DNA from: Rhodococcus sp. X156
GTDB taxonomy: Bacteria > Actinomycetota > Actinomycetes > Mycobacteriales > Mycobacteriaceae
Direction of reading: 5' to 3'
DNA: 64,000 nt
Assembly (NCBI RefSeq): GCF_004006015.1
Contig: NZ_CP034766.1
Location: 558,001-622,000 of the forward strand
Part shown: positions 35,484-50,434 of the stretch, one piece after another
Layout of the letters: every line of letters begins with the position of its first letter
Position numbering within the stretch: position 1 is the first letter of the stretch
The notes under the pieces: generated by a model
Databases searched by the model: none
What the model saw: the letters and a program-made list of their open reading frames with translations, nothing else
Told to the model about the DNA's origin: nothing
Position numbers and translations under genes: made by a program

Positions 35484-37523
35484 ATGCGTCCTGCCAGCTC
35501 GCCGCCGCGGCGGTCGCTGCTCACCCTGATCGCGCGCCGGCCCAGCCGTCGCGGTCCCAGCAGCACTGGCGCAGCGCGACCCGACGACGGCTTCGTCCTG
35601 CTCGAGTCGGTGATGGCCATCGCGGTGATCACCGTGGTGATGACGGCGCTGACGTCGTTCTTCATCTCCACCATGTCCTCCGCCAGCCAGCAGCGCGCCC
35701 GGCAGGGCGCCATCCAGCTGTCCGACACCGCGATGGAGCTGGTGCGCGGGCTGGGAGCCGCCGGCGCGGTGGCCGGCCACAGCCCCGCCGACGTGACCAA
35801 CCAGTGGCGCACGCCGCTGGCGACCAGCGAACCGGTCAAGTCGTGGCTCACCTCCATGGCCCCCGCCACCGACACCACCTCGGTCGCGCCGAAGGCACTG
35901 CCCACCACCCCGCAGTCGTCCACCCTCAACAACGTCGGTTACCAGGTCAGCTACTTCGTGGGCTGGTGCCTGCGACCCGCCGTGGACACGGCGGCCTCGA
36001 CCGACTGTGCCGCCAGCAACACGAGTGGGTACACCCCCACCAGGCACTACACCCAGCAGGTGCGCGTCGTGGTGGCCGTCACCTGGGCGGACAAGAGCTG
36101 CACCGCGTCCAGGTGCACCTACCTCACCGCGATGCTGCTCAACGGCAGCGGCGACCTCACCTTCAACTTCAACGCCACGCCCCCGCCCGCGCCCACCCTC
36201 ACCGGCTGCCAGGACCAGGCCTCCACGGTGAACGACGAGGTCACCCGTTCGATCCTGCCGGCCGAGGGCAGCCCTGGCTGCGCCGTCACCGGTGGGGTGC
36301 CCACCTTCACCTACGTGGCCACCGGCCTGCCGCCGGGACTCACGCTCAACGCCGTCACCGGGGTGGTGACCGGCCGGGCCACTGCCCCAAACCCCGCCGG
36401 TGCGCTGGTCACCGTCACCGTCACCGACGGCTTCCTCAAGACGGCGACGGCCACCTTCCGCTGGCGGGTCTACCCGGCCCTGGTGGTCACCGCACCCACG
36501 GGCGACCGCTCCAGCAACGTCGGGCAGCTGGTGAACGTGCCGTCCACCGCCACCGGGGGCACGGGCGTCACGGTGTGGTCGGCGTCCGGGCTGCCCCTGC
36601 AGCTGACGATCAACACCGCCACGGGAGCGATCACCGGGACGGCCACGACGGCGGGGTCTTTCCCGGTGACGGTGCGGGCCACCAACGCCGCCACCGGAGC
36701 CACCGCCCAGTCCGGCTTCACCTGGACCGTCAACCCCGGTCTGGCCGTCACCAACCCCGGCACCCAGACCACCAGCCGGCTGCTGACCGTCGCGATCCAG
36801 CTGGACGTGCAGGGCGGCTCCGGCAGCTACGCCTTCACCCAGACCGGGCTGCCCGCCGGGCTCACCCTGGGCCCGGACGGCGAGATCGCCGGCGTGGTGG
36901 CCGCCAGCAACACCACCGGTCCGCGCAACGTCACCGTGACCGTCACCGACACCGAGACCACCCAGACGTCCGCCGTGACCTTCTCCTGGAACGTCACGCC
37001 CGCACCGTCGCTGCTGTCGCCGGGAAACCAGACCAGCCAGCGCAACCAGGTGGTCAACCTGCAGCTGGGGACGTGCACCAGCTGCACCTACACGCTGAGC
37101 GGCGCGCTGCCGCCGGGGCTGACCCTCAACCCCAGGACCGGCGTGATCTCCGGGACCACGGCCAACACCAACGGCGTGTACCGCGGCATCTCGATCTCCG
37201 TGGTGGACGCCGGCGGGGGCCGGGCCACCACCACGCCGTTCCAGTGGAACGTCACCGACCTGCGCCTGGTGGTCGGAGACCAGAACGATCGCTGGCGGGA
37301 AGTGAACCTGCCGCTGGCCGCGACGGGGGGCCGCGGCCCGTACACCTACACCAGCACGGGCTCGAGCCTGCCTGGTGGACTGTCGATCGTGGGTGACCGG
37401 ATCGTGGGCGACGCGCCCATTCCGCCCATCGTCCGGACCTACACCGGGCTGGTCGTCACGGTGACCGACCAGGACGGCGCCACCGTGTCCAGCCCCGCCT
37501 TCCGCTGGGTGATCACGTGGTGA
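35484..37523 (+). CDS. Minor pilin (PilV-like) with five Ig-like He_PIG repeats
   Basis: A 679-residue protein starting with a class III prepilin signal: cleavage after Gly36, then FVLLESVMAIAVITVVMTAL with Glu at +5. From about residue 245 to the end it carries five tandem putative-Ig (He_PIG-like) modules, each marked by a GLPPGLTLNAVTGVVTG-type motif (variants GLPLQLTINTATGAITG, GLPAGLTLGPDGEIAG, ALPPGLTLNPRTGVISG, SLPGGLSIVGDRIVG). Ordinary PilV proteins are about 150-200 residues. The extension should be displayed on the outside of the pilus and looks adhesive. It follows pilO by 15 bp and overlaps the next start. Confidence 0.85.
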   Translation: MRPASSPPRRSLLTLIARRPSRRGPSSTGAARPDDGFVLLESVMAIAVITVVMTALTSFFISTMSSASQQRARQGAIQLSDTAMELVRGLGAAGAVAGHSPADVTNQWRTPLATSEPVKSWLTSMAPATDTTSVAPKALPTTPQSSTLNNVGYQVSYFVGWCLRPAVDTAASTDCAASNTSGYTPTRHYTQQVRVVVAVTWADKSCTASRCTYLTAMLLNGSGDLTFNFNATPPPAPTLTGCQDQASTVNDEVTRSILPAEGSPGCAVTGGVPTFTYVATGLPPGLTLNAVTGVVTGRATAPNPAGALVTVTVTDGFLKTATATFRWRVYPALVVTAPTGDRSSNVGQLVNVPSTATGGTGVTVWSASGLPLQLTINTATGAITGTATTAGSFPVTVRATNAATGATAQSGFTWTVNPGLAVTNPGTQTTSRLLTVAIQLDVQGGSGSYAFTQTGLPAGLTLGPDGEIAGVVAASNTTGPRNVTVTVTDTETTQTSAVTFSWNVTPAPSLLSPGNQTSQRNQVVNLQLGTCTSCTYTLSGALPPGLTLNPRTGVISGTTANTNGVYRGISISVVDAGGGRATTTPFQWNVTDLRLVVGDQNDRWREVNLPLAATGGRGPYTYTSTGSSLPGGLSIVGDRIVGDAPIPPIVRTYTGLVVTVTDQDGATVSSPAFRWVITW

Positions 37524-38194
37524 GCCGGGTGTGGCGCCGACTGTCCAGCCGGCTGCGCCAGAAGGACGACGCGCGCGAGTCCGGCACCACCCTGATCGAG
37601 CTGATGGTGGGCATGACGGTGATGGGCGTGTTCATGGTGATGTTCACCGCCGCCATCACCAGCATGTTCAGCTCCACCACCACCGCGGAGTCCCTGGCGC
37701 AGACCTCGGGCCAGCTGAGCACCGCGTTCAACCGGCTCGACTCCACCGTGCGCTACGCCACAGCGCTGAGCCAGCCGGGTGAGTCCGGCGGCTCCTGGTA
37801 CGTGGAGCTGCAGTCGGTGGACCGGGAGACCGCCGCCGTGCGGTGCACGCAGCTGCGGGTCACCGGCCCGAGCGACGCGAACGGCGCCGCCCCGCGCCAG
37901 CTGCAGCAGCGCACCTGGACGGTGACCAGCCCCGGGGCCAAGACCGGCCTGACGACGTTCACCCCGGTCGCGTCGGACATCATCAACGGCTCGGTGGCGC
38001 CAGGCGCGCAGCAGCCCTTCACCAGGGTCGCCGCCACCGCGGCCGTGCCCTACCAGCAGCTGCGGGTCGTGCTGCGGTCCAGCCTGAACAGCCTGGGCGA
38101 CAGAGTCTCCGTGAGCGACACCACGTTCACCGCGCTGAACAGCGCACCCACCACCCCGCTGTCCGGGATCTGCACGGAAGCAGGCCGACGATGA
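37520..38194 (+). CDS. Minor pilin, PilW-like
   Basis: A 224-residue prepilin-like protein. The class III signal is ESG followed by TTLIELMVGMTVMGVFMVMF, cleaved after Gly22, with Thr instead of Phe at +1 and Glu at +5. PilW/PilJ-type proteins have this layout. The GTG at 37520 overlaps the preceding stop (GTGA); a GTG one codon earlier is also possible. It probably joins the tip complex with its neighbours. Confidence 0.82.
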   Translation: MSRVWRRLSSRLRQKDDARESGTTLIELMVGMTVMGVFMVMFTAAITSMFSSTTTAESLAQTSGQLSTAFNRLDSTVRYATALSQPGESGGSWYVELQSVDRETAAVRCTQLRVTGPSDANGAAPRQLQQRTWTVTSPGAKTGLTTFTPVASDIINGSVAPGAQQPFTRVAATAAVPYQQLRVVLRSSLNSLGDRVSVSDTTFTALNSAPTTPLSGICTEAGRR

Positions 38195-39804
38195 CCCACC
38201 CCCACCCACCCGTGCGCCGAGCCCGATCGCTGCGCCAGCGGCTGATCACCGACGACCGCGGGTCCATGCCGATGGCGCTGCTGGTCATCCTGGTCGGCAT
38301 CTCCTTCGGCGCGCTGCTGCTGCCGATGGTCATCACCCAGACCCAGTCGACCCGGCTCGTCACCAGCCGGGTGCAGGCGCTGCACGCCGCCCAGAGCGGG
38401 CTGGAGGTGGCCACCGGGCTCATCCGCTCGGCGGCGGACACCAGCCCCACTGCGACCACCGGGGCCGGGGACCCCAGAAAGCTGCCCTGCGGGCCACTGG
38501 CCGGTCCAGTGGGTGACGGGGGGCAGGCGACCTACAGCGTGGACATCGCCTACTACGCGGCCGACCCCTACGGCCACGACGACGCGTGGCTGGCCGACCC
38601 GAGGAACAAGATGATCTGCGTGTCCGGCTACGGGGTGTACCTCAAGGCCAGCGGGACCACGCCCGACCTCTACGTGCCCTCCTACGCACTGCTGACCGCC
38701 ACCGGGATCAACCCTCCCGGTGGCGCAGGCAGCTCCCCGGGGCGCACCCTGCAGGCGACCTACGTCTTCCAGACGTCCAACGCCTACACCGCCGCCGGGG
38801 GTGGTTCCATCTCGTTCGGGCGGGCCGACGGCACCGAGCCGTTCTGCATGGGCGTGGACAAGCTGCAGGAGGGCGCGGCGGTGGTGGCCAAGAACTGCTA
38901 CGACAACTCCGCCGACGCCGTGAAGATGCGCAGCTGGTACTACAACGTGGACCTGAGCCTGCAGCTGGTGCAGACCAAGAACGACGCCGCGATCAACACC
39001 AACCTGAACGGCTTGTGCCTGCACCAGGGCTCGCCCACCATCGTGCGCAAGTGTGCCGCCAAGAGCGACGCCACCCCGACGACCGGGCAGGAGTGGCGCT
39101 CCGACGCCGTGGGTCGCTTCCTCTCCGCCAGCGGCAGCTGCCTGACCCTGCCGACGTTGGCGCTGAAGGCGGCGTTCACCACCACCGGGTGCGGCAACGG
39201 CTCCCAGGCCTACACCGCCCAGCCCACGGTGGGTGCCGGCGCGGCAGGCCTGGGGAGCAAGCAGCTGGTGAACTTCGGTGACTTCGGCCGCTGCCTGGAC
39301 GTGCCCAACAAGGACGCCGCCGGGGACGGGTCGTCGTTCATGATCATCTACCCGTGCAAGCAGAAGCTGGACCTGGTGGACGAGTGGAACCAGAAGTTCA
39401 CCCCCAGCACCACGATCAACGCGACCAAGCCCACCCAGGTGCAGTGGCGAACCACCCCGCCGAACAGCAGCGCCTACTGCCTGAAGAGTCCGCGGGCCGA
39501 CAAGCAGGCGGTGACGGTGGCCAGGTGCGCCACCAACGACCCCGGTCAGACCTGGACCTACTACACCACCCAGGCCGCCGACGGCACCGAGCTGGCCTAC
39601 GGCGACAAGTTCACCATCCGGGACAGCGCGAACCCCGGGCTGTGCCTGGGCGAGGGCCCGGCCCGGTACGACAGCTCCCCACCGTCCTACAAGGTGATCG
39701 TCTCGGCGTGTGACGGCTCGCCGCTGCAGAAGTGGAACTCCGACCCCAACGTCCGTGCCTCCCGGGTGGAGAACACCGCCGAGCTGCCGTTCCAGGCGCC
39801 CTGA
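38191..39804 (+). CDS. Large PilX/GspK-like minor pilin with ricin-type beta-trefoil repeats
   Basis: A 537-residue protein. The prepilin-like N-terminus is DDRG followed by SMPMALLVILVGISFGALLL; it lacks Glu at +5, as do GspK/PilX tip subunits. From about residue 215 to 515 there are six units of the form CL...V..C....QxW: Cys pairs at 219/236, 276/288, 317/334, 368/389, 430/446 and 485/507, with W of QEW, QTW and QKW. Six such units correspond to two ricin-B beta-trefoil domains, which bind sugars. It would present a lectin at the pilus tip. ATG overlaps the previous stop by 4 bp. Confidence 0.78.
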   Translation: MTHPHPPVRRARSLRQRLITDDRGSMPMALLVILVGISFGALLLPMVITQTQSTRLVTSRVQALHAAQSGLEVATGLIRSAADTSPTATTGAGDPRKLPCGPLAGPVGDGGQATYSVDIAYYAADPYGHDDAWLADPRNKMICVSGYGVYLKASGTTPDLYVPSYALLTATGINPPGGAGSSPGRTLQATYVFQTSNAYTAAGGGSISFGRADGTEPFCMGVDKLQEGAAVVAKNCYDNSADAVKMRSWYYNVDLSLQLVQTKNDAAINTNLNGLCLHQGSPTIVRKCAAKSDATPTTGQEWRSDAVGRFLSASGSCLTLPTLALKAAFTTTGCGNGSQAYTAQPTVGAGAAGLGSKQLVNFGDFGRCLDVPNKDAAGDGSSFMIIYPCKQKLDLVDEWNQKFTPSTTINATKPTQVQWRTTPPNSSAYCLKSPRADKQAVTVARCATNDPGQTWTYYTTQAADGTELAYGDKFTIRDSANPGLCLGEGPARYDSSPPSYKVIVSACDGSPLQKWNSDPNVRASRVENTAELPFQAP

Positions 39805-39816
39805 CGTGGGGGCGTG

Positions 39817-40623
39817 ATGATCGACGGCGTGCTCGCGTTCCTGCTCGTGGTGGTGGCCGTGCTGGGTCTGGCGGTCGGCTCCTTCCTCAACGTGGTGGTG
39901 CACCGCGTGCCGGCCGGTGACTCGCTGGTGCGCCCGGCCTCGCACTGCCCGCACTGCGCGGCGCCCATCAAGGCCCGGCACAACGTGCCGGTGCTGAGCT
40001 GGCTGGCCCTGCGGGGGCGGTGCGCGGGCTGTCGCGGCCCGATCAGCGCGCGCTACCCGCTGGTGGAGCTGCTCACCGCGGCGCTGTTCGTGGCCGTCGC
40101 CTGGCGGCTGGCCGCCCTGGACCAGCTGCCCGCCCTGCCCGCCTACCTCTACTTCGTCGCTGCGGGCGTGGCGCTGGCCGCCATCGACCTCGAGGTGCGG
40201 CGGCTGCCCAACGCCATCGTGCTGCCCTCCTACCCCGTGGTGCTGGGCCTGCTGGTGGTCGCCGCCGCCTGGCAGGGCGACTGGGCCGCGCTGCTGCGGG
40301 CGGTGATCGGCTGCGCTGCGCTGTTCGGCTGCTACCTGGTGCTCGCCCTGGTGCACCCGGCCGGGATGGGGCTGGGTGACGTCAAGCTCGCCGGAGTGGT
40401 GGGCGCCGTGCTCGGCTACCTGTCGTTCGGCACCTTGCTGGTGGGTGGCTTCGCGGCCTTCCTGCTCGCCGCCGTGGTGGGGGCGGTGATCATCGCCTCG
40501 CGCCGTGGCTCCCGCAAGACCGCGATCCCGTTCGGCCCGTACATGATCACCGGTGCGCTGCTCGCCGTGCTCGCCGCGGACGAGGTGGTGCGCTGGTACC
40601 TGGGCCTCGTCGCGCCGGCCTGA
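39817..40623 (+). CDS. pilD: Prepilin peptidase / N-methyltransferase
   Basis: A 268-residue A24 aspartic peptidase with about eight membrane helices. It has the N-terminal GSFLNVVVHRVPAGDS, a zinc site CPHC...CAGC in the cytoplasmic loop, and the two catalytic aspartates in AIDLEVRRLPN and GMGLGDVKL (about residues 124 and 188). It cleaves the four prepilin leaders encoded upstream and methylates the new N-terminus. ATG 39817 follows a GTG codon that is also usable. Last gene of the pilus cluster. Confidence 0.93.
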   Translation: MIDGVLAFLLVVVAVLGLAVGSFLNVVVHRVPAGDSLVRPASHCPHCAAPIKARHNVPVLSWLALRGRCAGCRGPISARYPLVELLTAALFVAVAWRLAALDQLPALPAYLYFVAAGVALAAIDLEVRRLPNAIVLPSYPVVLGLLVVAAAWQGDWAALLRAVIGCAALFGCYLVLALVHPAGMGLGDVKLAGVVGAVLGYLSFGTLLVGGFAAFLLAAVVGAVIIASRRGSRKTAIPFGPYMITGALLAVLAADEVVRWYLGLVAPA

Positions 40624-40691
40624 GCAGCTCCCGCGCGGCCGCTCGCGTCGACCGCCACGGCCGGGCCCGGTGCCCTACATTGGGAACCCAG

Positions 40692-40711
40692 AACTGGAAC
40701 ACGTACCAGTT
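40692..40711 (+). promoter_or_regulatory. KstR-like inverted-repeat operator
   Basis: AACTGG and CCAGTT flank eight bases. The centre TGGAACACGTACCA (40695-40708) fits the KstR consensus TnnAACnnGTTnnA with one mismatch. It begins 11 bases after a TACATT -10-like element (40676-40681) and ends 31 bases before the start codon, an ideal place for repression. Confidence 0.55.
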
Positions 40712-40741
40712 TCTTCGTTCGACGCCCTGCTGGAGGCACCG

Positions 40742-42220
40742 ATGACGACTGCGATCCCCGAGACCGTCCCCGTCGGCTCGGTGCAGGAGTGGTCCGACGA
40801 GGTCGACGTCCTGGTGGTCGGGTTCGGCATCGGAGGCGGCTGCGCTGCGGTGGAGGCGGCCGCGGCCGGTGCCCGGGTGCTGGTGCTCGAGCGCGCCGCG
40901 GTGCCCGGCGGCACCACGGCGCTGGCCGGTGGGCACTTCTACCTCGGTGCGGGCACGGCCGTGCAGCAGGCGACCGGGCACGAGGACTCCGTCGAGCAGA
41001 TGTACGAGTACCTGGTGGCCGTCTCCCGCGAGCCGGAGCCGGAGAAGATCCGCGCCTACTGCGAGGGCAGCGTGGCGCACTTCGACTGGCTGGAGGGCCT
41101 GGGCTTCGAGTTCGAGCGCAGCTACTACCCGGAGAAGGCCGTGATCCAGCCCGGCACCGAGGGCCTGATGTTCACCGGCAACGAGAAGGTGTGGCCCTAC
41201 CGGGACCAGGCGGTGCCCGCCCCCCGCGGCCACAAGGTCCCCGTGGCCGGGGACACCGGTGGAGCGGCGATGGTCATCGACCTGCTGGTGCGGCGCGCCG
41301 ACGAGCTCGGGGTGCAGCTGCGCTGCGAGACCGGGGCCACCCAGCTGGTCACCGACACCGACGGCCGCGTGGTGGGCGTGGCGTGGCGGCGCTTCGCCGA
41401 GCAGGGCTTCATCCGCGCGGGAGCGGTGGTGCTGGCCGCGGGCGGGTTCGTGATGAACCCGGAGATGGTGGCCCAGCACGTGCCCCAGCTGGCCGAGAAG
41501 CCCTTCGTGCTCGGCGGCACCTACGACGACGGGCTCGGTCTGCGGATGGGGATCTCCGCCGGCGGGCAGACGCTGCACATGGACCAGGCGTTCATCACCG
41601 CACCGGTCTACCCACCGTCCCAGCTGCTCACCGGGGTCATCGTCAACGCCGACGGGCAGCGCTTCGTCGCCGAGGACTCCTACCACTCCCGCACCTCCGC
41701 CTTCGCCCTGGAGCAGCCGGGCGCAGTGGCATACCTGGTGGTGGACTCCGAGCACGTGCAGCGCCCGGACTTCCCGCTCGCACCCTTCATCGACGGGTGG
41801 GAGACGGTGGCGGAGATGGAGCAGGCGCTGGGCATCCCGGCCGGCCACCTGCAGTCCACCTTGGACCGGTACAACGTCAACGCCGAGCGCGGGGAGGGCC
41901 CCGACTTCCACAAGGCGCCCGAGTGGCTCGCCCCGCAGGGCACCGGCCCGTGGGCCGCCTTCGACCTCTCGCTGGGCAAGGCGCTCTACGCCGGCTTCAC
42001 CATGGGTGGGCTGCGCACCTCGGTGGACGCCGAGGTGCTCACCGCCGACGGTGAGGCTGTCGGCGGGCTCTACGCCGCCGGCGCCTGCGCGGCCAACATC
42101 GCCCAGGACGGCAAGGGCTACTGCAGCGGGACCCAGCTGGGGGAGGGATCATTCTTCGGTCGTCGCGCGGGACGCCACGCAGCGGCCACCTGCACCGCGG
42201 CTGCCCACTGCGCGAATTAA
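40742..42220 (+). CDS. FAD-dependent oxidoreductase, 3-ketosteroid Delta1-dehydrogenase-like
   Basis: A 492-residue flavoprotein of the FAD_binding_2 / fumarate reductase-KstD superfamily. The dinucleotide fold is VDVLVVGFGIGGGCAAVEAAAAG with the acidic LERAAVPGGTTALAGG, and the C-terminal FAD segment is GLYAAGACAANIAQDGKGYCSG. The middle catalytic domain differs from canonical KstD, so the substrate may be a steroid-like or other enone. ATG at 40742 follows GGAGG. A KstR-like operator precedes it, supporting a steroid/lipid role. It is not part of the pilus machinery. Confidence 0.78.
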   Translation: MTTAIPETVPVGSVQEWSDEVDVLVVGFGIGGGCAAVEAAAAGARVLVLERAAVPGGTTALAGGHFYLGAGTAVQQATGHEDSVEQMYEYLVAVSREPEPEKIRAYCEGSVAHFDWLEGLGFEFERSYYPEKAVIQPGTEGLMFTGNEKVWPYRDQAVPAPRGHKVPVAGDTGGAAMVIDLLVRRADELGVQLRCETGATQLVTDTDGRVVGVAWRRFAEQGFIRAGAVVLAAGGFVMNPEMVAQHVPQLAEKPFVLGGTYDDGLGLRMGISAGGQTLHMDQAFITAPVYPPSQLLTGVIVNADGQRFVAEDSYHSRTSAFALEQPGAVAYLVVDSEHVQRPDFPLAPFIDGWETVAEMEQALGIPAGHLQSTLDRYNVNAERGEGPDFHKAPEWLAPQGTGPWAAFDLSLGKALYAGFTMGGLRTSVDAEVLTADGEAVGGLYAAGACAANIAQDGKGYCSGTQLGEGSFFGRRAGRHAAATCTAAAHCAN

Positions 42221-42336
42221 CCAGTGGGACAACGCAAACACTGTGGTCAGCGCCTCGAGCACCGAGTTGTGTGTCACGATGTGTCCAAGTTGGAAGTACG
42301 ACGTGTAGTCACAATGGTGTTGGGGGAGATGTCCGC

Positions 42337-43341
42337 ATGACTCAACGGGGGGAGCCCGCCGACGTATCTCCGTCGGCGGCGGACGGTCAGCGGGCGCTGG
42401 GGAACGCCCTGATCGACCGGGCCCGGAGCGTGGCCGAGACGGTGGCCGCGACCGTGACCATCGAGCGACGCCCGGACGGGGTTGCCGCCGACGTGGTCAG
42501 CCGGCTCATCATGGTGCCGTGCGTGCTGGCCACCGAGCTCATCGGCCGCTACCTGGCCACCGGCGAGGGGGCGACGCCGAGCGAGTCCCGCGCGCTGGCC
42601 GACAGCGGCGGGCCGTCAGCCACCGACAACTTCGGCCTGGCCGACATCGCGCGGTGCTACCTGGCCTGGCGCGACGTCACCATCAGCGTGGCCCGCGAGG
42701 AGGGTGCGCGGCTGGGCGTGGACGACGAGCTGCTGCGGCAGGTGTACCGGATCGTCCGGCAGAGCTGCGACGCCAGCCTGGTGCACATGGTCCGGGAGTT
42801 CGACGTCAAGCGCTACGACCTGCAGGACCGCCTCGCCGCCGAGCGGGCCAAGCTGGCGCACCTGGCCATGCACGACCCGCTGACCGGGCTGGCCAACCGG
42901 GCGCTGCTGCTGGACCGGCTGACCCACGCGCTGGTGAGCCCGGCTCGCCGGGCGCGGCAGGTGGGGGTGCTGTTCCTGGACCTCGACGACTTCAAGGCGG
43001 TCAACGACCGCTTCGGCCACCAGACCGGGGACGCCCTGCTGGTGGCCATCGCCGAGCGCCTGTCCGAGGTGCTCCGCCCCTCCGACACCGTGGCCCGCCT
43101 CGGCGGCGACGAGTTCATCATCCTGTGCGAGGACCTCTCCGCGGGGGAGGAGGAGCTCGACCGGCTGGTGGACCGGGTGCAGCAGGCCTGTGCGGACGCC
43201 TCCGCGCGGGTGGGGCTCAGCTCGGAGATCAGCGTGAGCGTGGGGTGCGCGGTGGCGGGCACCGGCAACGACCCGGAGCAGGTGCTGGCCGCGGCCGACG
43301 CGGCGATGTACGCCAACAAGCACCGCGCCCGGCTGGGCTGA
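42337..43341 (+). CDS. GGDEF diguanylate cyclase with helical sensor domain
   Basis: A 334-residue soluble protein. The first 165 residues form an alpha-helical domain of unknown ligand (LADIARCYLAWRDVTISVAR...), loosely like PucR/RsbR-type N-domains. Then comes a GGDEF domain: HDPLTGLANRALLLDRL, LDLDDFKAVNDRFGH, and RPSDTVARLGGDEF with intact catalytic motif (near residue 256) and RxxD inhibitory site. It should make c-di-GMP. ATG at 42337 follows GGGGGAG. It lies just beyond the pilus locus and converges on another GGDEF gene. Confidence 0.88.
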   Translation: MTQRGEPADVSPSAADGQRALGNALIDRARSVAETVAATVTIERRPDGVAADVVSRLIMVPCVLATELIGRYLATGEGATPSESRALADSGGPSATDNFGLADIARCYLAWRDVTISVAREEGARLGVDDELLRQVYRIVRQSCDASLVHMVREFDVKRYDLQDRLAAERAKLAHLAMHDPLTGLANRALLLDRLTHALVSPARRARQVGVLFLDLDDFKAVNDRFGHQTGDALLVAIAERLSEVLRPSDTVARLGGDEFIILCEDLSAGEEELDRLVDRVQQACADASARVGLSSEISVSVGCAVAGTGNDPEQVLAAADAAMYANKHRARLG

Positions 43342-43355
43342 GGCCCGCGGGGCGG

Positions 43356-44366
43356 CTAGCCCTGCCGGTGCCGGGCGGAAGCGCCACGGCGGGTGCGCTT
43401 CTGGGCGTACATCGCGGCGTCGGCGTCCCGCACGGCGCGGGCGAGGCCGCCGGCGATGGTGTACGAGGCGTGCCCGCAGGAGCCCGCCGCGCCGCACTCG
43501 TCCAGCGTGGCCTGCAGGCGCTGCACCAGGGAGACCGCCCGCTCGGAGCCCACGCCGTCCAGCAGCACCCCGAACTCGTCCCCGCCGAGGCGGGCCACCA
43601 CGTCGGTGGGGCGGACGGCGGCGGTCAGCGTCCGCGCGGCCAGCTGCAGGTACGCATCCCCGGCGTCGTGGCCCTGGCTGTCGTTGACCACCTTGAGGTC
43701 GTCCAGGTCCACCACCACCACCGTGCAGGCATCGCCGAAGCGCCGGTAGCGGTCTTCCTCCATGGTCAGCACCCGGTCCCACCCGCGCCGGTTGAGCAGC
43801 CCCGTCAGCGCGTCGGTCTCCGCGGCGAGCTCGGCGCGCTCCAGGTCGCGCTCGATGGCGGTGTGCTCGAGGTCGGCCTCCAGCACCGTGCCCAGCAGAC
43901 CGGTGAGCAGGCGCAGCAACGGGTGGTGGTCGGTGAGCTCGGCGCCCCGCGGCGCGGGGTCCAGGCCGCACAAGGTGCCGTAGAGCTCACCGTTGCCGCG
44001 GTAGATGGGTACCCCGATGTAGGCGCCGATGGCCACGGTCTCGCGCACGGGGGCGGTGCGGTAGATCTCCACCTGCTCCACGTCCGGGGCCACCTCCGGC
44101 GCGTCACCGACAACGGCGTGCTGGCACAACGACTCCGACCACGCCACCGAGTCGCCGACCGCGGTGCCGTAGTCGGGGGCGTCCACCTCCAGGTAGACCT
44201 GGCGCTCGCCGTCGTAGCGGGTGACCGACCAGAAGCCCATCGGGATGGTCGCCTGCAGGTAGGCCACCACCGCGTGGCTGGCCTCGTCGAACCGCATGTT
44301 CGCGGAGAGGGCGGGAAGCACGACGCCCGCCCTGCTCGTCGGGGGACGTGCAGGGCGGGCGGTCAT
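43356..44366 (-). CDS. GAF-GGDEF diguanylate cyclase
   Basis: A 336-residue soluble protein. A GAF domain (about residues 25-165, e.g. ETVAIGAYIGVPIYRGNGELYGTLCGLDPAPR) is followed by a GGDEF domain (TDALTGLLNRRGWDRVL, VDLDDLKVVNDSQGH, RPTDVVARLGGDEF) with catalytic site and RxxD site both intact. The GAF may bind a small ligand or sense redox; the ligand is unknown. ATG 44366 has a poor ribosome site; ATG at about 44297 (MRFDEASHAVV) is an alternative. It converges with the GGDEF gene on its left. Confidence 0.87.
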   Translation of the reverse strand: MTARPARPPTSRAGVVLPALSANMRFDEASHAVVAYLQATIPMGFWSVTRYDGERQVYLEVDAPDYGTAVGDSVAWSESLCQHAVVGDAPEVAPDVEQVEIYRTAPVRETVAIGAYIGVPIYRGNGELYGTLCGLDPAPRGAELTDHHPLLRLLTGLLGTVLEADLEHTAIERDLERAELAAETDALTGLLNRRGWDRVLTMEEDRYRRFGDACTVVVVDLDDLKVVNDSQGHDAGDAYLQLAARTLTAAVRPTDVVARLGGDEFGVLLDGVGSERAVSLVQRLQATLDECGAAGSCGHASYTIAGGLARAVRDADAAMYAQKRTRRGASARHRQG

Positions 44367-44412
44367 GGGGCTCAGTGTCGAGGACGAGCGAGGATCTTCA
44401 CAACCTCGCAGG

Positions 44413-50434
<6,022 letters not shown>

